DNA of 64,000 bases from Anaerolineales bacterium (GCA_020850595.1 JADZEK010000138.1:1-64000), one strand, 5' to 3'. Shown: positions 16,937 through 27,300, counted from the stretch's first letter. Notes: generated from the sequence alone by a model not told the origin. Made by a program: numbers and translations.

Positions 16937-17122
16937 ATGACCAAGAAAAAGTCGTCACCACAACGCACGCGGCGCTCCCCCTCGCGCCGGCTGCGGGAAG
17001 GCTTAGACCAGGCCGACTGGCTGAGACAGCAGCGGTAATGGCCGCAAGGGCGCGGCTATCTGGCCGAGTTGACCAGCTTTGGGCAGTTACAGCAGTCCGC
17101 GCCGCCGATTAGGCCACCGTGA
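16937..17122 (+). pseudogene. probable decayed gene fragment (TPR-protein-like N-terminus)
   Basis: A GAGG box precedes an ATG at 16937 that encodes 33 basic residues (MTKKKSSPQRTRRSPS...LREGLDQADWLRQQR) and then stops at 17036. The same frame continues past the stop (WPQGRGYLAELTSF) to 17120. The run 'DQADWLRQQR-WPQGRGYLAEL' resembles the first helical pair of a tetratricopeptide repeat, where 'RRW.EA...LEEL' is usual. This suggests a truncated gene with a nonsense mutation. It could equally be chance. The whole gap between vapB and the FHA-ABC gene otherwise holds only the vapBC promoter. Confidence 0.3.
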
Positions 17123-17130
17123 GGCCGGCG

Positions 17131-20100
17131 TCAGGCCACGTCCCAGCGGCGCTGGAGGAAGATGGTGGTGATGAAGAGGATGAAGATGATGGCAAGCTGC
17201 GCGCCCCACACGGTGAGCAGCGTGCGCCCGTAGGCCGGCGACGACTTGTCCACGAAGGTCCAGCCGAAGTCGTCGTAGAACAGCCGGATGCGGGCCTTGG
17301 CCGAACCCTTGGCGGTGGCGCGGGCGACCTCCAGGTCCGTCTTCTCTTCCTGGTACTCCTTCATGGCATCCTGGTAGGCATCGGCCTCCTCGCGGTAGGC
17401 GTCCATATCGGCCTCAAACGCCTCGCGCCGGATGTTGACCTCCGCCAGGTAGTCTTGCAGCGCCGTCAGGTAGTCGTTCACGGCCACCGGGTCTTGCATG
17501 TTTTCGGGCGCTTTGGGTTCCGGGGGCAGTTGCAGGTCGGCCGGCTCGTCGCGCAGCGCGGCCGGCTCCACCGGATCGGGCTTGTCAATCGCCTCGTCGT
17601 AATACTCGCCCAGGCCGGGGAAGTCACAGCTAGCCTGGCGCAGGGCGCTGACGCCGGAGCAGTTGCAGCCACGGGCCTCGAAATCCTCGTCGGTCAGGTC
17701 GTCGTACTCGGCGGCGGGCAGCTTCCAGCACGAGTCGGCGGCCACGTCCGACCCGGCGCCGGTGATGGCCATGATGGCCTGGAAGGCCCAGCGACTGGAG
17801 GCGATGACGGTCTGGGCCTGCGGCAGCGGCACCAGCGCGCCGCTGAGCACGATCTGCGGCACCAGGAACAGGATGAGCACTAGCGGGGCGGCGTTGGCGT
17901 TGGGCGCCAGGGCGGAGGCGAACAGGCCGAGCATGGAACCGGCCACGACGAGCAAGATCAGCGTGAGGTACATCAGGCCGACTTCCGTCCAGCCGCCGGG
18001 CATGTCGAACGACAGGTTGCGGATGATGACGAAGAAGGTCGCCGCGTAAACAGCGAGGACAATCGCCACCCACACCTTGGAGAGGATGTAGGGCAGCAGG
18101 CCCAGGTTGACCATGCGCTCGCGCTTGTAGATGTCGCGCTCCTTGACCAGTTCGCGCATCTGCGACAGGCCGCCGACCATCACGCCGTTGTTGATGAGCA
18201 CAATCAGCGAGACGATGACGCTGTTGAGGTCGCCATTGGCGAAGGAGAAGGGGTTGCGGCCCTGCCCGGCCGCCAGCACCACATCGAGCAGGCCGATAGC
18301 GGGGGCCGTCAGGAGCATGAGCAGCAGGCTGGCCCGGTCGCGGAGCAGGATGCGCACATTCCGGGCCGAGAGGATGAAGAATTGGCGCAGGCCCGAGACC
18401 TGGCCGCGGCGGCGCTTGGCGGCCGACTCGGTCAACTGCTGAGCGGCCAGCGGTGTGCGCTCCTGCAGCGGCTCAACGACAAACTCTTGATAGGCATTGT
18501 GCCGGCGATAGCGCTCGCCCCAGTCGGCGGGCGAACCGTTGGCCGGATCGTCAAGCAGGTTGTAGATCTGGTCGAATTCCATCGGCCCGGCGCGCTGGTC
18601 GCGCTCGGTGCGATATTGATCGAAGTAGGCCAGCGCCTCGTTGGGCGGGCCAAACCAGGCCAGATGGCCGCCGCGCGCCAGAAAGACGACCTTATCGGCC
18701 AACATAACGTTCTTGGTGGCGTGGGTAATGAGGATGATGGTGCGGCCTTGATCGGCCAGCTTGCGCATGAGCTGCATGAGGGCCGTCTCGGTGCCGGGGT
18801 CGAGGCCGGAGGTCGGTTCATCCAGGAAGAACAAGCCCGGCTTGGTGAGCAGCTCCACGCCGATGGAGACGCGCTTCTGCTGGCCGCCGCTCAGGCCGGC
18901 GATCTTGAGGTCCTTGCGGTGCGCCAGGTCGAGGTCGGTGAGCACCTCCATCACGCGCTGGTGGCGCTCCTGGCGCGTGGTGTCAGACGGCATGCGCAGG
19001 CGCGCGGCGTAGTCGAGGGCCTCATAGACCGACAGGTCCATGTGAATGATGTCTTTTTGCGGCACGAAGCCGATGTTGTGCCGGATGATGTCGAAGTGCT
19101 TGTAGACCTCCACATCGTTAACGAAGACCTGCCCCTGGGTGGCCGGGCGGTAGCCGGAGATGGCGTCTACCAGCGTGGACTTCCCGCCGCCGGACTGGCC
19201 AACGACCACGACGAACTCGCGCTTCTGGAAGACCAGGGAGATGTCTTGCAGCAGGTTGAGGTCTTTGCGCACGCGTTTGTTAAGGCCCACGACCTCGACG
19301 CGCACGCCGTCGCTCTCGTCGTACTGCGCCAGTTGGTCCTGGCCCATGACGAAGCGGTTGGGGCCGATGCGAATCACGTCTTGCGGCTTGAGCCAGACTT
19401 CGCCTTCGATGGCCTGGCCGTTAACAAATGTGCCGTTGGCGCTGCGCAGGTCTTGCACGCGCACACGCTGGCCGACCTTCTCGACCAGGGCGTGGTAGCG
19501 CGAGATGATGGGCGCGTCGAGCACGATGTCGTTGCTGGCGTCGCGGCCGATGGTCAGGCGGGTCTTCTGGCTGAAGTCAATTTTGCGGCGCGACGGGTCT
19601 TGGCCGTCGTCGCTGGCCAGGTAGGTCAGCGCGACGCGCTCGCCCGGCTGCGACCCGCCGATACGCAGGCGCGCGCCGTGCGCCAGGCGCGTGGGGCCGG
19701 TGACCGGCTTGCCGTCGAGTTGGAAGGAGTTCGTGCTCTCGGCGTTGGGGATCAGCTCAAACCCGTCGCCGGTCCAGCGCAGCCGCGCCTGGTAGCGCGA
19801 GACGAACTCATCGGCGATCACGATGTCGTTGTCGGTCGCGCGGCCCAGCCGCACATCGCGGTCAGACAGCGTATGGACGCTGGGGGCGCGGCCGGGGAGC
19901 GTGACGACCAACTGGCCGCTGACCGTGGGCAGGACTGGAACCTGGCCGATGATCGTCGCCATGCCCGGCGTTTCCAGGCGCGCGGTGGGCGGCGAGCCGG
20001 CCGGCTCCAGAGTGGGCCGCGGCATGGGCCGGGTGGCGGGGCCGGCGTTGACAACCGGCGGGGCGGGCGTGGCCGGCGCACCCGCCGCCGCATAGCGCAT

Positions 20101-20850
20101 GATCACCGCTGTGTCGGCCGCGGCCGGGCTGATGGACAACTCGTCGCCGTCGTTCAGCAAGACCGCACCCGTCAGCGGCTGGCCGCCGCGCAAGACGGGG
20201 TTGGTGGCCGTGGGCGCCACGTGCACTTCATAGCCGGCCGGGGTGCGCACCAGGCGCAGGTGCTTGCGTGAAACAAAGCTGCCGGCCACCACAATGTCAT
20301 TGTCGTCGGCGCGGCCGAGGCTGTACTCGGCGGCCGTCAGCGCATAATGGGTGGGCGCGCCGCCGACGGTGATCGTCAGGCGCGGCGGCGGGGCCGGCTC
20401 TACCGGCGGTATTGGCATGGGCGCTGTGGGCCGTTTGGCGACGAGAGTGGAGTCAGCGGCGGGCGGTGGCGCGGCCGCGACCAGGGTGGGCGGTGGCGCG
20501 GCCACCACCGGGGGCGGCGCAATGATGGTCTCGGTGCCGACGGCAGGGGCCACGAAACGCAGGGCGACGAACTGGCCCAGGCGCACTTCGTCGCCATCGC
20601 GCAGCAGGCGCGGCGCGGTGAGGCGCTTGGTGTTCACATAGGTGCCGTTGCGGCTGTTGAGGTCGGTGAGCTGATAGCCTTCGGGCACCTGCTTGATGAC
20701 GGCATGGTGGCGCGACACCTGCTCACTGATGAGGTTGATATCGCAATCCAGCTCACGCCCCAGGCGCATTTCCGCGCCGGAGAGCGTGAACTCGGCCCCC
20801 GGCGTCGGCCCCTGTTCAACAATCAGGCGAGCCAATTCTTGTGCGGTCAC
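17131..20850 (-). CDS. FHA-domain ABC exporter (ATPase-permease fusion, ABCG-like)
   Basis: A 1239-residue protein. Four FHA-like domains come first: about 18-100 (GR31, SRHH, NGTY), 160-250 (GR180, SRKH), 315-405 (GR337, SRYQ) and 425-500 (GR435, SRYH, NGTF). Domains 1 and 4 keep the phosphothreonine-binding set; 2 and 3 are partly degenerate. An ABC ATPase follows (about 515-750): Walker A GQSGGGKST, signature LSGGQQKRVSIG, Walker B LFFLDEPTSGLD. Then an ABC-2 permease (about 815-1075), a charged Glu/Asp/Tyr-rich segment likely to form a coil outside the membrane, and a last membrane helix at the C-terminus. It is probably an inner-membrane exporter gated by Ser/Thr phosphorylation. It begins 43 bases after fkbH on the same strand, so it is likely the last gene of the polyketide operon. 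Confidence 0.88.
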   Translation of the reverse strand: MTAQELARLIVEQGPTPGAEFTLSGAEMRLGRELDCDINLISEQVSRHHAVIKQVPEGYQLTDLNSRNGTYVNTKRLTAPRLLRDGDEVRLGQFVALRFVAPAVGTETIIAPPPVVAAPPPTLVAAAPPPAADSTLVAKRPTAPMPIPPVEPAPPPRLTITVGGAPTHYALTAAEYSLGRADDNDIVVAGSFVSRKHLRLVRTPAGYEVHVAPTATNPVLRGGQPLTGAVLLNDGDELSISPAAADTAVIMRYAAAGAPATPAPPVVNAGPATRPMPRPTLEPAGSPPTARLETPGMATIIGQVPVLPTVSGQLVVTLPGRAPSVHTLSDRDVRLGRATDNDIVIADEFVSRYQARLRWTGDGFELIPNAESTNSFQLDGKPVTGPTRLAHGARLRIGGSQPGERVALTYLASDDGQDPSRRKIDFSQKTRLTIGRDASNDIVLDAPIISRYHALVEKVGQRVRVQDLRSANGTFVNGQAIEGEVWLKPQDVIRIGPNRFVMGQDQLAQYDESDGVRVEVVGLNKRVRKDLNLLQDISLVFQKREFVVVVGQSGGGKSTLVDAISGYRPATQGQVFVNDVEVYKHFDIIRHNIGFVPQKDIIHMDLSVYEALDYAARLRMPSDTTRQERHQRVMEVLTDLDLAHRKDLKIAGLSGGQQKRVSIGVELLTKPGLFFLDEPTSGLDPGTETALMQLMRKLADQGRTIILITHATKNVMLADKVVFLARGGHLAWFGPPNEALAYFDQYRTERDQRAGPMEFDQIYNLLDDPANGSPADWGERYRRHNAYQEFVVEPLQERTPLAAQQLTESAAKRRRGQVSGLRQFFILSARNVRILLRDRASLLLMLLTAPAIGLLDVVLAAGQGRNPFSFANGDLNSVIVSLIVLINNGVMVGGLSQMRELVKERDIYKRERMVNLGLLPYILSKVWVAIVLAVYAATFFVIIRNLSFDMPGGWTEVGLMYLTLILLVVAGSMLGLFASALAPNANAAPLVLILFLVPQIVLSGALVPLPQAQTVIASSRWAFQAIMAITGAGSDVAADSCWKLPAAEYDDLTDEDFEARGCNCSGVSALRQASCDFPGLGEYYDEAIDKPDPVEPAALRDEPADLQLPPEPKAPENMQDPVAVNDYLTALQDYLAEVNIRREAFEADMDAYREEADAYQDAMKEYQEEKTDLEVARATAKGSAKARIRLFYDDFGWTFVDKSSPAYGRTLLTVWGAQLAIIFILFITTIFLQRRWDVA

Positions 20851-20893
20851 GCGGCCTCCACAGCCTTACCGGTAAGCGAGCAGCAGCCCAGCG

Positions 20894-21964
20894 CTAGACG
20901 GCGGGTGTTCGCACGACGACGTAGGGCGGGTCGGGCGGGATGAAGGCCAGCTCGTGCTCCAGCAGGGCGACGCCGGCCTCGGGCGCGATCTCGCGGAAGC
21001 CTGCCAGGCGATAGGTGATGAGCATGGGCCGGTTGCGGTCGGTGGCGATGAACTCGGCGCGCAGTCTTACGCCGGCCGCCTGCGCCCCGCGCAGAATGTA
21101 GGCCAGCAGCAGGCTGCCCACTCCGCGCGACATGACGCGGCACGACATCAGCAGCAGCTTGAGCGTCCAGACCGCCGGGCGGCACTCGACCAGCGCCAGC
21201 CCGATGCGGCCATAGGTGCCATACTTATCATCCAGCCCGGCGATGAGCAGTTGGTGATCGGGCGACTGGCGCAAGGCGTTGAGCTGGGCGTAGTCGTAGG
21301 TGTAGCCGGTGGTATTGAGCTGGTTGGTGCGCAGGGTCAGTTCTTCGGCGCGCTGCAAATCGCTCTCGGCGGCGCGCTCGATGGTCAAGACCATGCCCAG
21401 CGTCGCCAGGAAGGCGGCGGGCGGCCCGGCAAAGTCGGCTTCAGCTTGGTCGCGGGCAATGCTGCTGAGCATCATCCGGCGGCGGCGACGCGTATCTTCG
21501 GTGATGAGGCGCGGGGTGAAGGCCGGCCGCTCCAGCAGCGAGGCGGTCTCGGCCGCGTCGAGGCAGAGCACCTCAGGGCAAGCCGCGGCGACCTCGTCGC
21601 GCTCGAAGGGCTGGTCATCAATGAAGGCCAGGCTGTCGAGGCCCAGGTTGAGGGCCTGCGCGATGGCGCGCACCGACGCTGACTTGGCGTTCCAGTTGAT
21701 CTGCGGATAAAGGAAATACTCGGCCAGGCCAAACGCCTCCAACTGCGCCCGGGCTTGAGCGGCGTCGTTGCGGCTGGCGATGGACTGCAAGATGCCGCGC
21801 TCGTCCAGCGCGCGGATGAGGGCGGCGATGCCGGGGCGCAGGCTCACCTGCCGGTCCTCGAGCAAGATGCCCTGCCAGAGCGTGTCGTCCAGGTCCCAGA
21901 CAAGGCATTTGATGGACCTGGCCCGGACGGGTTGGAGGGGGAGGTCAAGCTTCGTCGTGGCCAT
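20894..21964 (-). CDS. fkbH: FkbH-like glyceryl-ACP synthase (HAD + GNAT-like)
   Basis: A 356-residue protein with an N-terminal HAD domain (CLVWDLDDTLWQG, Asp24 and Asp26; SIASRNDAAQAR; LAFIDDQPFERDEV) and a C-terminal GNAT-like domain (from about 200: ELTLRTNQLNTTG, LMSCRVMSRGVG). This is the full FkbH layout. Known family members dephosphorylate 1,3-bisphosphoglycerate and place the glyceryl unit on an ACP, the first step to methoxymalonyl-ACP. The acyl-CoA dehydrogenase, ACP, 3-hydroxyacyl-CoA dehydrogenase and FkbM domain lie directly upstream, which fits this pathway. The ATG at 21964 is chosen over a TTG two codons earlier; neither has a strong ribosome site. Confidence 0.92.
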   Translation of the reverse strand: MATTKLDLPLQPVRARSIKCLVWDLDDTLWQGILLEDRQVSLRPGIAALIRALDERGILQSIASRNDAAQARAQLEAFGLAEYFLYPQINWNAKSASVRAIAQALNLGLDSLAFIDDQPFERDEVAAACPEVLCLDAAETASLLERPAFTPRLITEDTRRRRRMMLSSIARDQAEADFAGPPAAFLATLGMVLTIERAAESDLQRAEELTLRTNQLNTTGYTYDYAQLNALRQSPDHQLLIAGLDDKYGTYGRIGLALVECRPAVWTLKLLLMSCRVMSRGVGSLLLAYILRGAQAAGVRLRAEFIATDRNRPMLITYRLAGFREIAPEAGVALLEHELAFIPPDPPYVVVRTPAV

Positions 21965-21991
21965 CACCAATACCAGCGTTCTCGCGGCGCG

Positions 21992-23122
21992 TCAGCGGCC
22001 GGCGTAGGCGCGGCCGATCACCATTTGCTGAATTTGGCGGCTGCCTTCGATCACATCCATTACTTTGGCGTCACGCCAGTGGCGCTGCACCGGGTAGGCG
22101 CGGCTGAAGCCGTTGGCGCCGTGCGCCTGCACGGCCTCGCTCGCCACCTGCCCCGCGGCGCGCGCCGCGAAATACTTGGCGAGCGAGGTCGCCAGCGGCG
22201 CGCCAGGGTCGCCGGTCTGTTGGAGGTAACCGGCTTTGCAGCACAGCAGGCGCGCGGCCTCCACGTTGGCGACCATGTCGGTCAGCATGGCTTGAATGAG
22301 CTGATGCTCTTTCAAGAAGGCCCCGAACTGGCGGCGGGCGCCGGTGTAGGCCACGGTGGCGTCTAGGCAGGCTTGCGCCAAACCGACGCAGCCCCAGGCG
22401 ACGCTGTAGCGGCCGTTGTCGAGCGCGGTGTTGGCGACATACGTCCAGCCGGCCCCGGCGCGGCCGAGCAGGTTGGCGGCGGGCACGCGGCAACTTTCCA
22501 GGCGCAACTCGGCCAACATGGAGGCGCGGCAGCCCGCCGGCGGCGCGATGGGCACAACGGTGAGGCCGGGCGTGTCGCGTTCGACGAGGAAGGCGGTCGT
22601 GCGGCCGTCTAGCTTGGCAAAGAGCAGAAACAGCCCGGCCGTCTGTCCAAAGGTGATCCACTTCTTGCAGCCGGTGAGACGGAAACCCTCGCCATCCGGC
22701 ATAGCGGCCGTGGCGAGGCTGTTGGCGTCGCTGCCGCTTTCCGGCTCGGTGAGGGCAAAGGCGCCCACCAGTCGGCCGCTGACGAAGCCCGGCAGCCAAC
22801 GCGCCTTTTGGGCGGCGCTGCCCCAGCGCAGCAGCGAGGCGAGCACCATGCTGTGCACGGTGAGCAGGCTGCGGGCGGAGGCGCAGCCCTGCCCCAGCGC
22901 CTCGTTGAGCAAGCCGAAGGTCAGCATGTCTAGCCCGAGGCCGCCCAGGGAGGTGGGGGCCAGGGCGCCCAGGTAGCCGGCCTGCCCCAGCGCGCTCACC
23001 AGTTCGGGCGGGAAGACACCGGCCTCGTCGTAGGCCTCAACCCGCGGCAACACTTCGGCCTGCACAAAGGCGTGGAAGGTCTGCTGGTGGGCCTGCTGCT
23101 CAGGCGTGAACGCAAGCTGCAT
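21992..23122 (-). CDS. acyl-CoA dehydrogenase (FkbI-like, extender-unit pathway)
   Basis: A 376-residue flavoprotein of usual length. Signatures: FALTEPESGSDANSL (FAD and substrate loop), CRVPAANLLG, RRQFGAFLKEHQLIQ, and the C-terminal VIEGSRQIQ with the catalytic-base position Glu359. In methoxymalonyl-ACP loci the FkbI-type homologue oxidises the C3 aldehyde or hydroxyl of the glyceryl-derived unit on ACP to the carboxylate, giving hydroxymalonyl-ACP. Its position between the free ACP (15 bases upstream) and fkbH supports this role over fatty acid beta-oxidation. Confidence 0.9.
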   Translation of the reverse strand: MQLAFTPEQQAHQQTFHAFVQAEVLPRVEAYDEAGVFPPELVSALGQAGYLGALAPTSLGGLGLDMLTFGLLNEALGQGCASARSLLTVHSMVLASLLRWGSAAQKARWLPGFVSGRLVGAFALTEPESGSDANSLATAAMPDGEGFRLTGCKKWITFGQTAGLFLLFAKLDGRTTAFLVERDTPGLTVVPIAPPAGCRASMLAELRLESCRVPAANLLGRAGAGWTYVANTALDNGRYSVAWGCVGLAQACLDATVAYTGARRQFGAFLKEHQLIQAMLTDMVANVEAARLLCCKAGYLQQTGDPGAPLATSLAKYFAARAAGQVASEAVQAHGANGFSRAYPVQRHWRDAKVMDVIEGSRQIQQMVIGRAYAGR

Positions 23123-23137
23123 GGCAGGGCGCGGGAA

Positions 23138-23392
23138 TCAGGTAGTGAGGGCGGCTTGTTTGCGGGCCACGAAGCCCGTAATGGCGTTGATGGAGCGGAA
23201 GTTGTCTAGCTCCAGGTCCTCGTTTTCCACGGTTAGGCCGAATTCATTCTCCACGAACATGACGATCTGCACGGCGAAGAGGGAGTTGACCAGGCCGGCG
23301 GTGAAAACATCCTGATCCGCCGCGATGTCGGCGGTGTGCAAGTGCCGGGCGAAGAAGACGGCGATTTTTTGCTGCGTTTGGTCGGCAGACAT
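23138..23392 (-). CDS. free acyl carrier protein (FkbJ-like)
   Basis: An 84-residue carrier protein. The phosphopantetheine site is Ser37 in GLVNSLFAVQIV, with NSLF in place of the common DSL; this variant fits stand-alone carriers of glycerate-derived extender units. Helices follow as usual (MFVENEFGLTVENEDLELDNFRSINAI). It would hold the glyceryl group made by FkbH and be the substrate of the two dehydrogenases. The ATG at 23392 has GAGG upstream; a longer frame to 23599 overlaps the upstream dehydrogenase gene and is not supported. Confidence 0.9.
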   Translation of the reverse strand: MSADQTQQKIAVFFARHLHTADIAADQDVFTAGLVNSLFAVQIVMFVENEFGLTVENEDLELDNFRSINAITGFVARKQAALTT

Positions 23393-23456
23393 ACAGGTAA
23401 ATACCTCACGGCCCGCGATTACCAATGGACCCGCTACCCCAGACTCACCCAGACGG

Positions 23457-24314
23457 TCAATTATATCGGTAAAAGCCCTGGCCCGATTTGCGCCCCAGCA
23501 GCCCGGCCTGCACCAGGCGGCGCAGCAGCGGGCTGGGGCGGAACTTGGGATCACCAAACTGCTGCTGCAGGACTTCCAGGGAGAGCAGGATGGTGTCAAG
23601 GCCGATCAGGTCGCCGGTTTCCAGCGGCCCCATCTTGTGGCCGAAGCAGTCCTTGAAGATCTTGTCCACGTCGGCGGCCGAGGCCACGCCTTCATGCACC
23701 AGGCAAATGGCTTCGTTGATGGTGAGCATGAGCACACGGTTGGAGACAAACCCCGGCGAGTCGTTGACCACCACGCCCGACTGGCCCAGCGCCGCCAGCA
23801 GCGCCAGGGCGGTGCTGAGGGTGGCCGCGGACGTGTGGTGGCCGCGGATGACCTCCACCGTGTCTTTGAGCGGCACGGGGTTCATAAAGTGCATCCCGAG
23901 CACCTGGGCGGGGCGGCGCGTGGCGGCGGCGATCTGCGTGATGGGGATGGCCGAGGTGTTGGCGGCGAGGATTGTGCGCGGAGGGCACACGGCCTCCAGC
24001 GCAGCGTAGACGGGCTGCTTGACGGCCCAGTCTTCGGTCACATTCTCGATGACGAAGTCGGCGCCGGCCAGCGCAGCCAGGTCGCCGGTAAAGGTGATGC
24101 GGCTAACGACCTCGGCCGCCTGGTGCTGGGGCGCGCCCTTCCGCAGCAGGTGATGGAAGCGCGCGCCGCGATAGATTTCGGCCTGAGCCTTCTCGAGCGC
24201 GGCGGGGGCATGGTCAACCAGCACCACGGCGAAGCCGGCCTGGGCCAGCACCTGCGCCACGCCCGCGCCCATGACCCCCGCCCCGACCACGCCCACTGTT
24301 GTCACGTTTTCCAT
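23457..24314 (-). CDS. 3-hydroxyacyl-CoA dehydrogenase (FkbK-like)
   Basis: A 285-residue protein with the NAD-binding GAGVMGAGVAQVLAQAG (residues 11-27), FVIENVTED and ANTSAIPITQIA, then the catalytic region GMHFMNPVP and the C-terminal helical domain (DSPGFVSNRVLMLTINEAI, DLIGLDTIL). Generic members oxidise 3-hydroxybutyryl-CoA. Here, beside fkbH and an ACP, it more likely oxidises glyceryl-ACP to the aldehyde (FkbK/SorD role). It follows the SorC-like gene by 23 bases and precedes the ACP by 64, the widest gap in the operon. Confidence 0.9.
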   Translation of the reverse strand: MENVTTVGVVGAGVMGAGVAQVLAQAGFAVVLVDHAPAALEKAQAEIYRGARFHHLLRKGAPQHQAAEVVSRITFTGDLAALAGADFVIENVTEDWAVKQPVYAALEAVCPPRTILAANTSAIPITQIAAATRRPAQVLGMHFMNPVPLKDTVEVIRGHHTSAATLSTALALLAALGQSGVVVNDSPGFVSNRVLMLTINEAICLVHEGVASAADVDKIFKDCFGHKMGPLETGDLIGLDTILLSLEVLQQQFGDPKFRPSPLLRRLVQAGLLGRKSGQGFYRYN

Positions 24315-24337
24315 CGCAGGCTCATCTCACGCAGCAA

Positions 24338-27300
24338 TCACGCGCCGCTGGGTCGCGTGCCATACAGCAGATAAATCGCCGACCCGGCATAGAGCGCTTC
24401 CTGATCGGTCGTCACCTGGAACCCGCGCTCGGTCAGCATCCGGCTCAGGTGGGCCAGGCGGCCATCCGTGTCGTGCACTTCGACGACCACTTGCCGCACC
24501 TTGGGCCAGTCGGCATCGGCCAGGCCCAGCAGCACGTCCAGCTCGGCCTTCTGCACATCTACCTTGAGCAGATCAATCCGCTCCACTCCGGTTTCGGCGA
24601 TCACATCGGACAGCGGGCGCAGCGGGCAGGTGAAGGTCTCAGCCCTGAAGCGCTCGGCCAGATAGTCGCCGGCATGGTCGAGCAACATGGCCAGTTCCTG
24701 TTCGCCGCGTCGCAGCTGATTCTGGAGCACGGTGGTCAGCACGGCCTGCTCGTCAGCCAGGTCGGCGTAGAGCGACGACATGCCGGTGCTCTTGGGATAG
24801 AACGTGAACTCGGCCGTGCCCGCCGCGTGCGAGAGGGCGCAATTATACGCAGCGCCCGCCACGCCGTGGCGCGCCAAGTTGGCTTGCAGCAGCCGGAAGA
24901 GCGGCGGGGCCGGCTCGAAGCTGAACACGCGCGCCCCCAGTGCCTGCGTGTGGACGTAGAGGCTAAACAGGCCGATGTTCGCGCCCACGTCGAACACCAC
25001 CACGTCGGGCGGCAGCGCGATCCCGTGGCTGACGTAGACCTGATTGACGAAGATGTCTTCGTAGAAGTGCGCCACCTCCTGCGGATTGACGCCCATGATT
25101 TCGAGGCCGTTGGGCAGGGTAAGGGGCAGGCCGGGGCTGGGGGGCGGCGCGTGGCCATTGCCGGCGGCGGGTGCGGCCCTGCCGTCAATCAGGCGGGCCA
25201 TGGCGTCGAGGCCGGGCGCTTCGTACAAGGCGCGCAACGGCAGCGTGACGCCGAAGGTCTTGCGAATGCGGTAGATGAGCTGCGCGGCGAGGAGTGAGTT
25301 GCCGCCCTGCTCGAAGAAGGTTTGGCGCGGGTCGGCGGCGGGGAGTTTGAGCAACTCGCACCACAGGCCGGCGAGCGCCACGACGGTAGGCGTGGCCGGT
25401 GGCGTCGCGAGGTCGGCCGCCAGCGCCGTGCTCGGCACCCCCACGCCGGACAGCACCGTGGGCGGCAGCGGCACGCGGCGCGCCGGGTGAAAGGCTTCCC
25501 AGTCGGCGGCGACACCAGCCAGCCAGAGTTCGCCCAGCGCCCGCTGGAGGGCCGCGGCGTCGGGCGTGGTCTCGTAGGCGGCGCGCATGGTCGGCACGGC
25601 GCGCAGGGCGGGCGCGTCCAGGTCGCGGGCCAGGGCCGGGATCAGGCCGGTCAGCGCCTGGGCCGGGCCGACCTCCAGCAGCAGGCCGTACCCGGCGTGG
25701 TGCAGTGTCTCGATGCCGCGCGCGAATTGCACCGGGCGGCAGGAGTGCTCGACCCAATACTCCGGCGAGGTCGCCTCGGCGGCGGTGATCCAGGTGCCGG
25801 TGAGGTTGGAGAGGTAAGGCACCGCGGGCGGCTGAAGGCGCACCGAGCGCAGCGCCGCGGCAAAGGGCGCGGCGATGGGGCGTAGCAGCGGGGTGTGGAA
25901 GGCGTGCGTGGTGGGCAGCGTGGTCGCGGCGATAGCGGCGGCGGCGAGGCGCGCCGCCAGCGCCGTGACGGCCTCCGGCGGCCCGGCGACGACGCAGACG
26001 GCGTGACCAATGACGCCCGACACCGACACGTCGTCCGCGAGCCAGGGGGCCAACTCGGCCTCGCTGAGCGGCACGGCCAGCATTTGCCCCGGCGGCAGCG
26101 CCTGGATGAGGCGGGCGCGCGCGGCGACGAGCGCGAGGGCGTCGGGCAGCGAGAGCACACCCGCGAGACAGGCGGCCACATACTCGCCCAGGCTGTAACC
26201 CAACAGCGCGGCTGGGCGCAGGCCCCACGCGGTCAGCAGGCGCGCCAGGGCATATTCCACCGCGAACAGCGCGGGCTGCGCGTGGATAGTCTGATCGAGG
26301 CGGGCGACGGCGGGGTCGGGCGCGGCCTCGGCCCGACGCAGCAGCTTGCGTAGGTCAAGCCCGCCCGCGGCAGGCGGCGCGGCTGGGCCGGACGGTGTCA
26401 TGAGAAAGAGGGCCCGGATGTTGAGGCCCAGATGCGGCTCCAGCAGGCGGGCGCACTCGTCCACCGCCGCGCGAAAGATCGGCTCATCCTGATACAGGCC
26501 CGCCGCCATGTTCACATAGTGGCTGCCGAGGCCGGGGAACAGGAAGACCGGCGGCGGCGCGACGGCGGCGCTGACGGCCGAGCGCGGCGCGGGCGCTTCC
26601 AGCGCGGCCACGGCGGCGGCGTGGTCGGCCACGACGTGATAGCGGCGGTGGGTGAGCGCGGCGCGGCCCGCCCGCAGCGTGTAAGCCACCTCGGCCAGGG
26701 GCGTATCGGGCCGCGCGCGCAGGTGAGCGGCCAGCCGGGAGGCGGACTCGGCCAACGCCGTCTCGGAAGGCGCGGAGAGCAGCAACAGATGCGGCACGGG
26801 CTGGTCAGTGTTGGGCGGCGGAGCCCCGACGCGCAAGGCCAGGCCCGCCCAGTTAGCCCGGTCGGCGGCCAGCACCACGGTGGGCGCATCGGGGGTGAAC
26901 GTCGCGCACGCTTCCACCAGGGCGGCGAGGCCCGCCAGGTGACCGCCTGGTGCGGGGTCGGGCAAGCCCACTGCGCGCACGGCAGCAGGGGCGCGGCCGG
27001 TGAGCGCAGCCACGAGCGCAGGCACGTCCGGCGGCGCGGCGGGGAGCACGCCCACGCGCTGGGCTTCAATCACCGCGATGATGTGATCGCGCTGCTCGAC
27101 CGCGTCGGAGAGGCGCTTGAGGACCACAAGCCCGGCTTCCTCCGGCTGCGCCACGCCGCCGGCGAGGGCCAGGTCCACGTCATGGGCGAGGAGGCTGCGG
27201 CCGGCCAGGTCGAGGGCGGCCAGGGCCGAGGCATCGCCGGCCTCCACATTCAGGGCCGGGCCGCGCAGGCCAAGGGCGCGGGCCAACGCCTGGGCCGCGC

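Noticed and set aside
18382..20271. 629-codon plus-strand open frame opposite the FHA-ABC gene
   Set aside because: Antisense shadow; the minus-strand product has unmistakable FHA, Walker and signature motifs.
23393..23599. N-terminal extension of the free ACP
   Set aside because: It would overlap the 3-hydroxyacyl-CoA dehydrogenase gene; the ATG at 23392 gives a normal ACP with a ribosome site.
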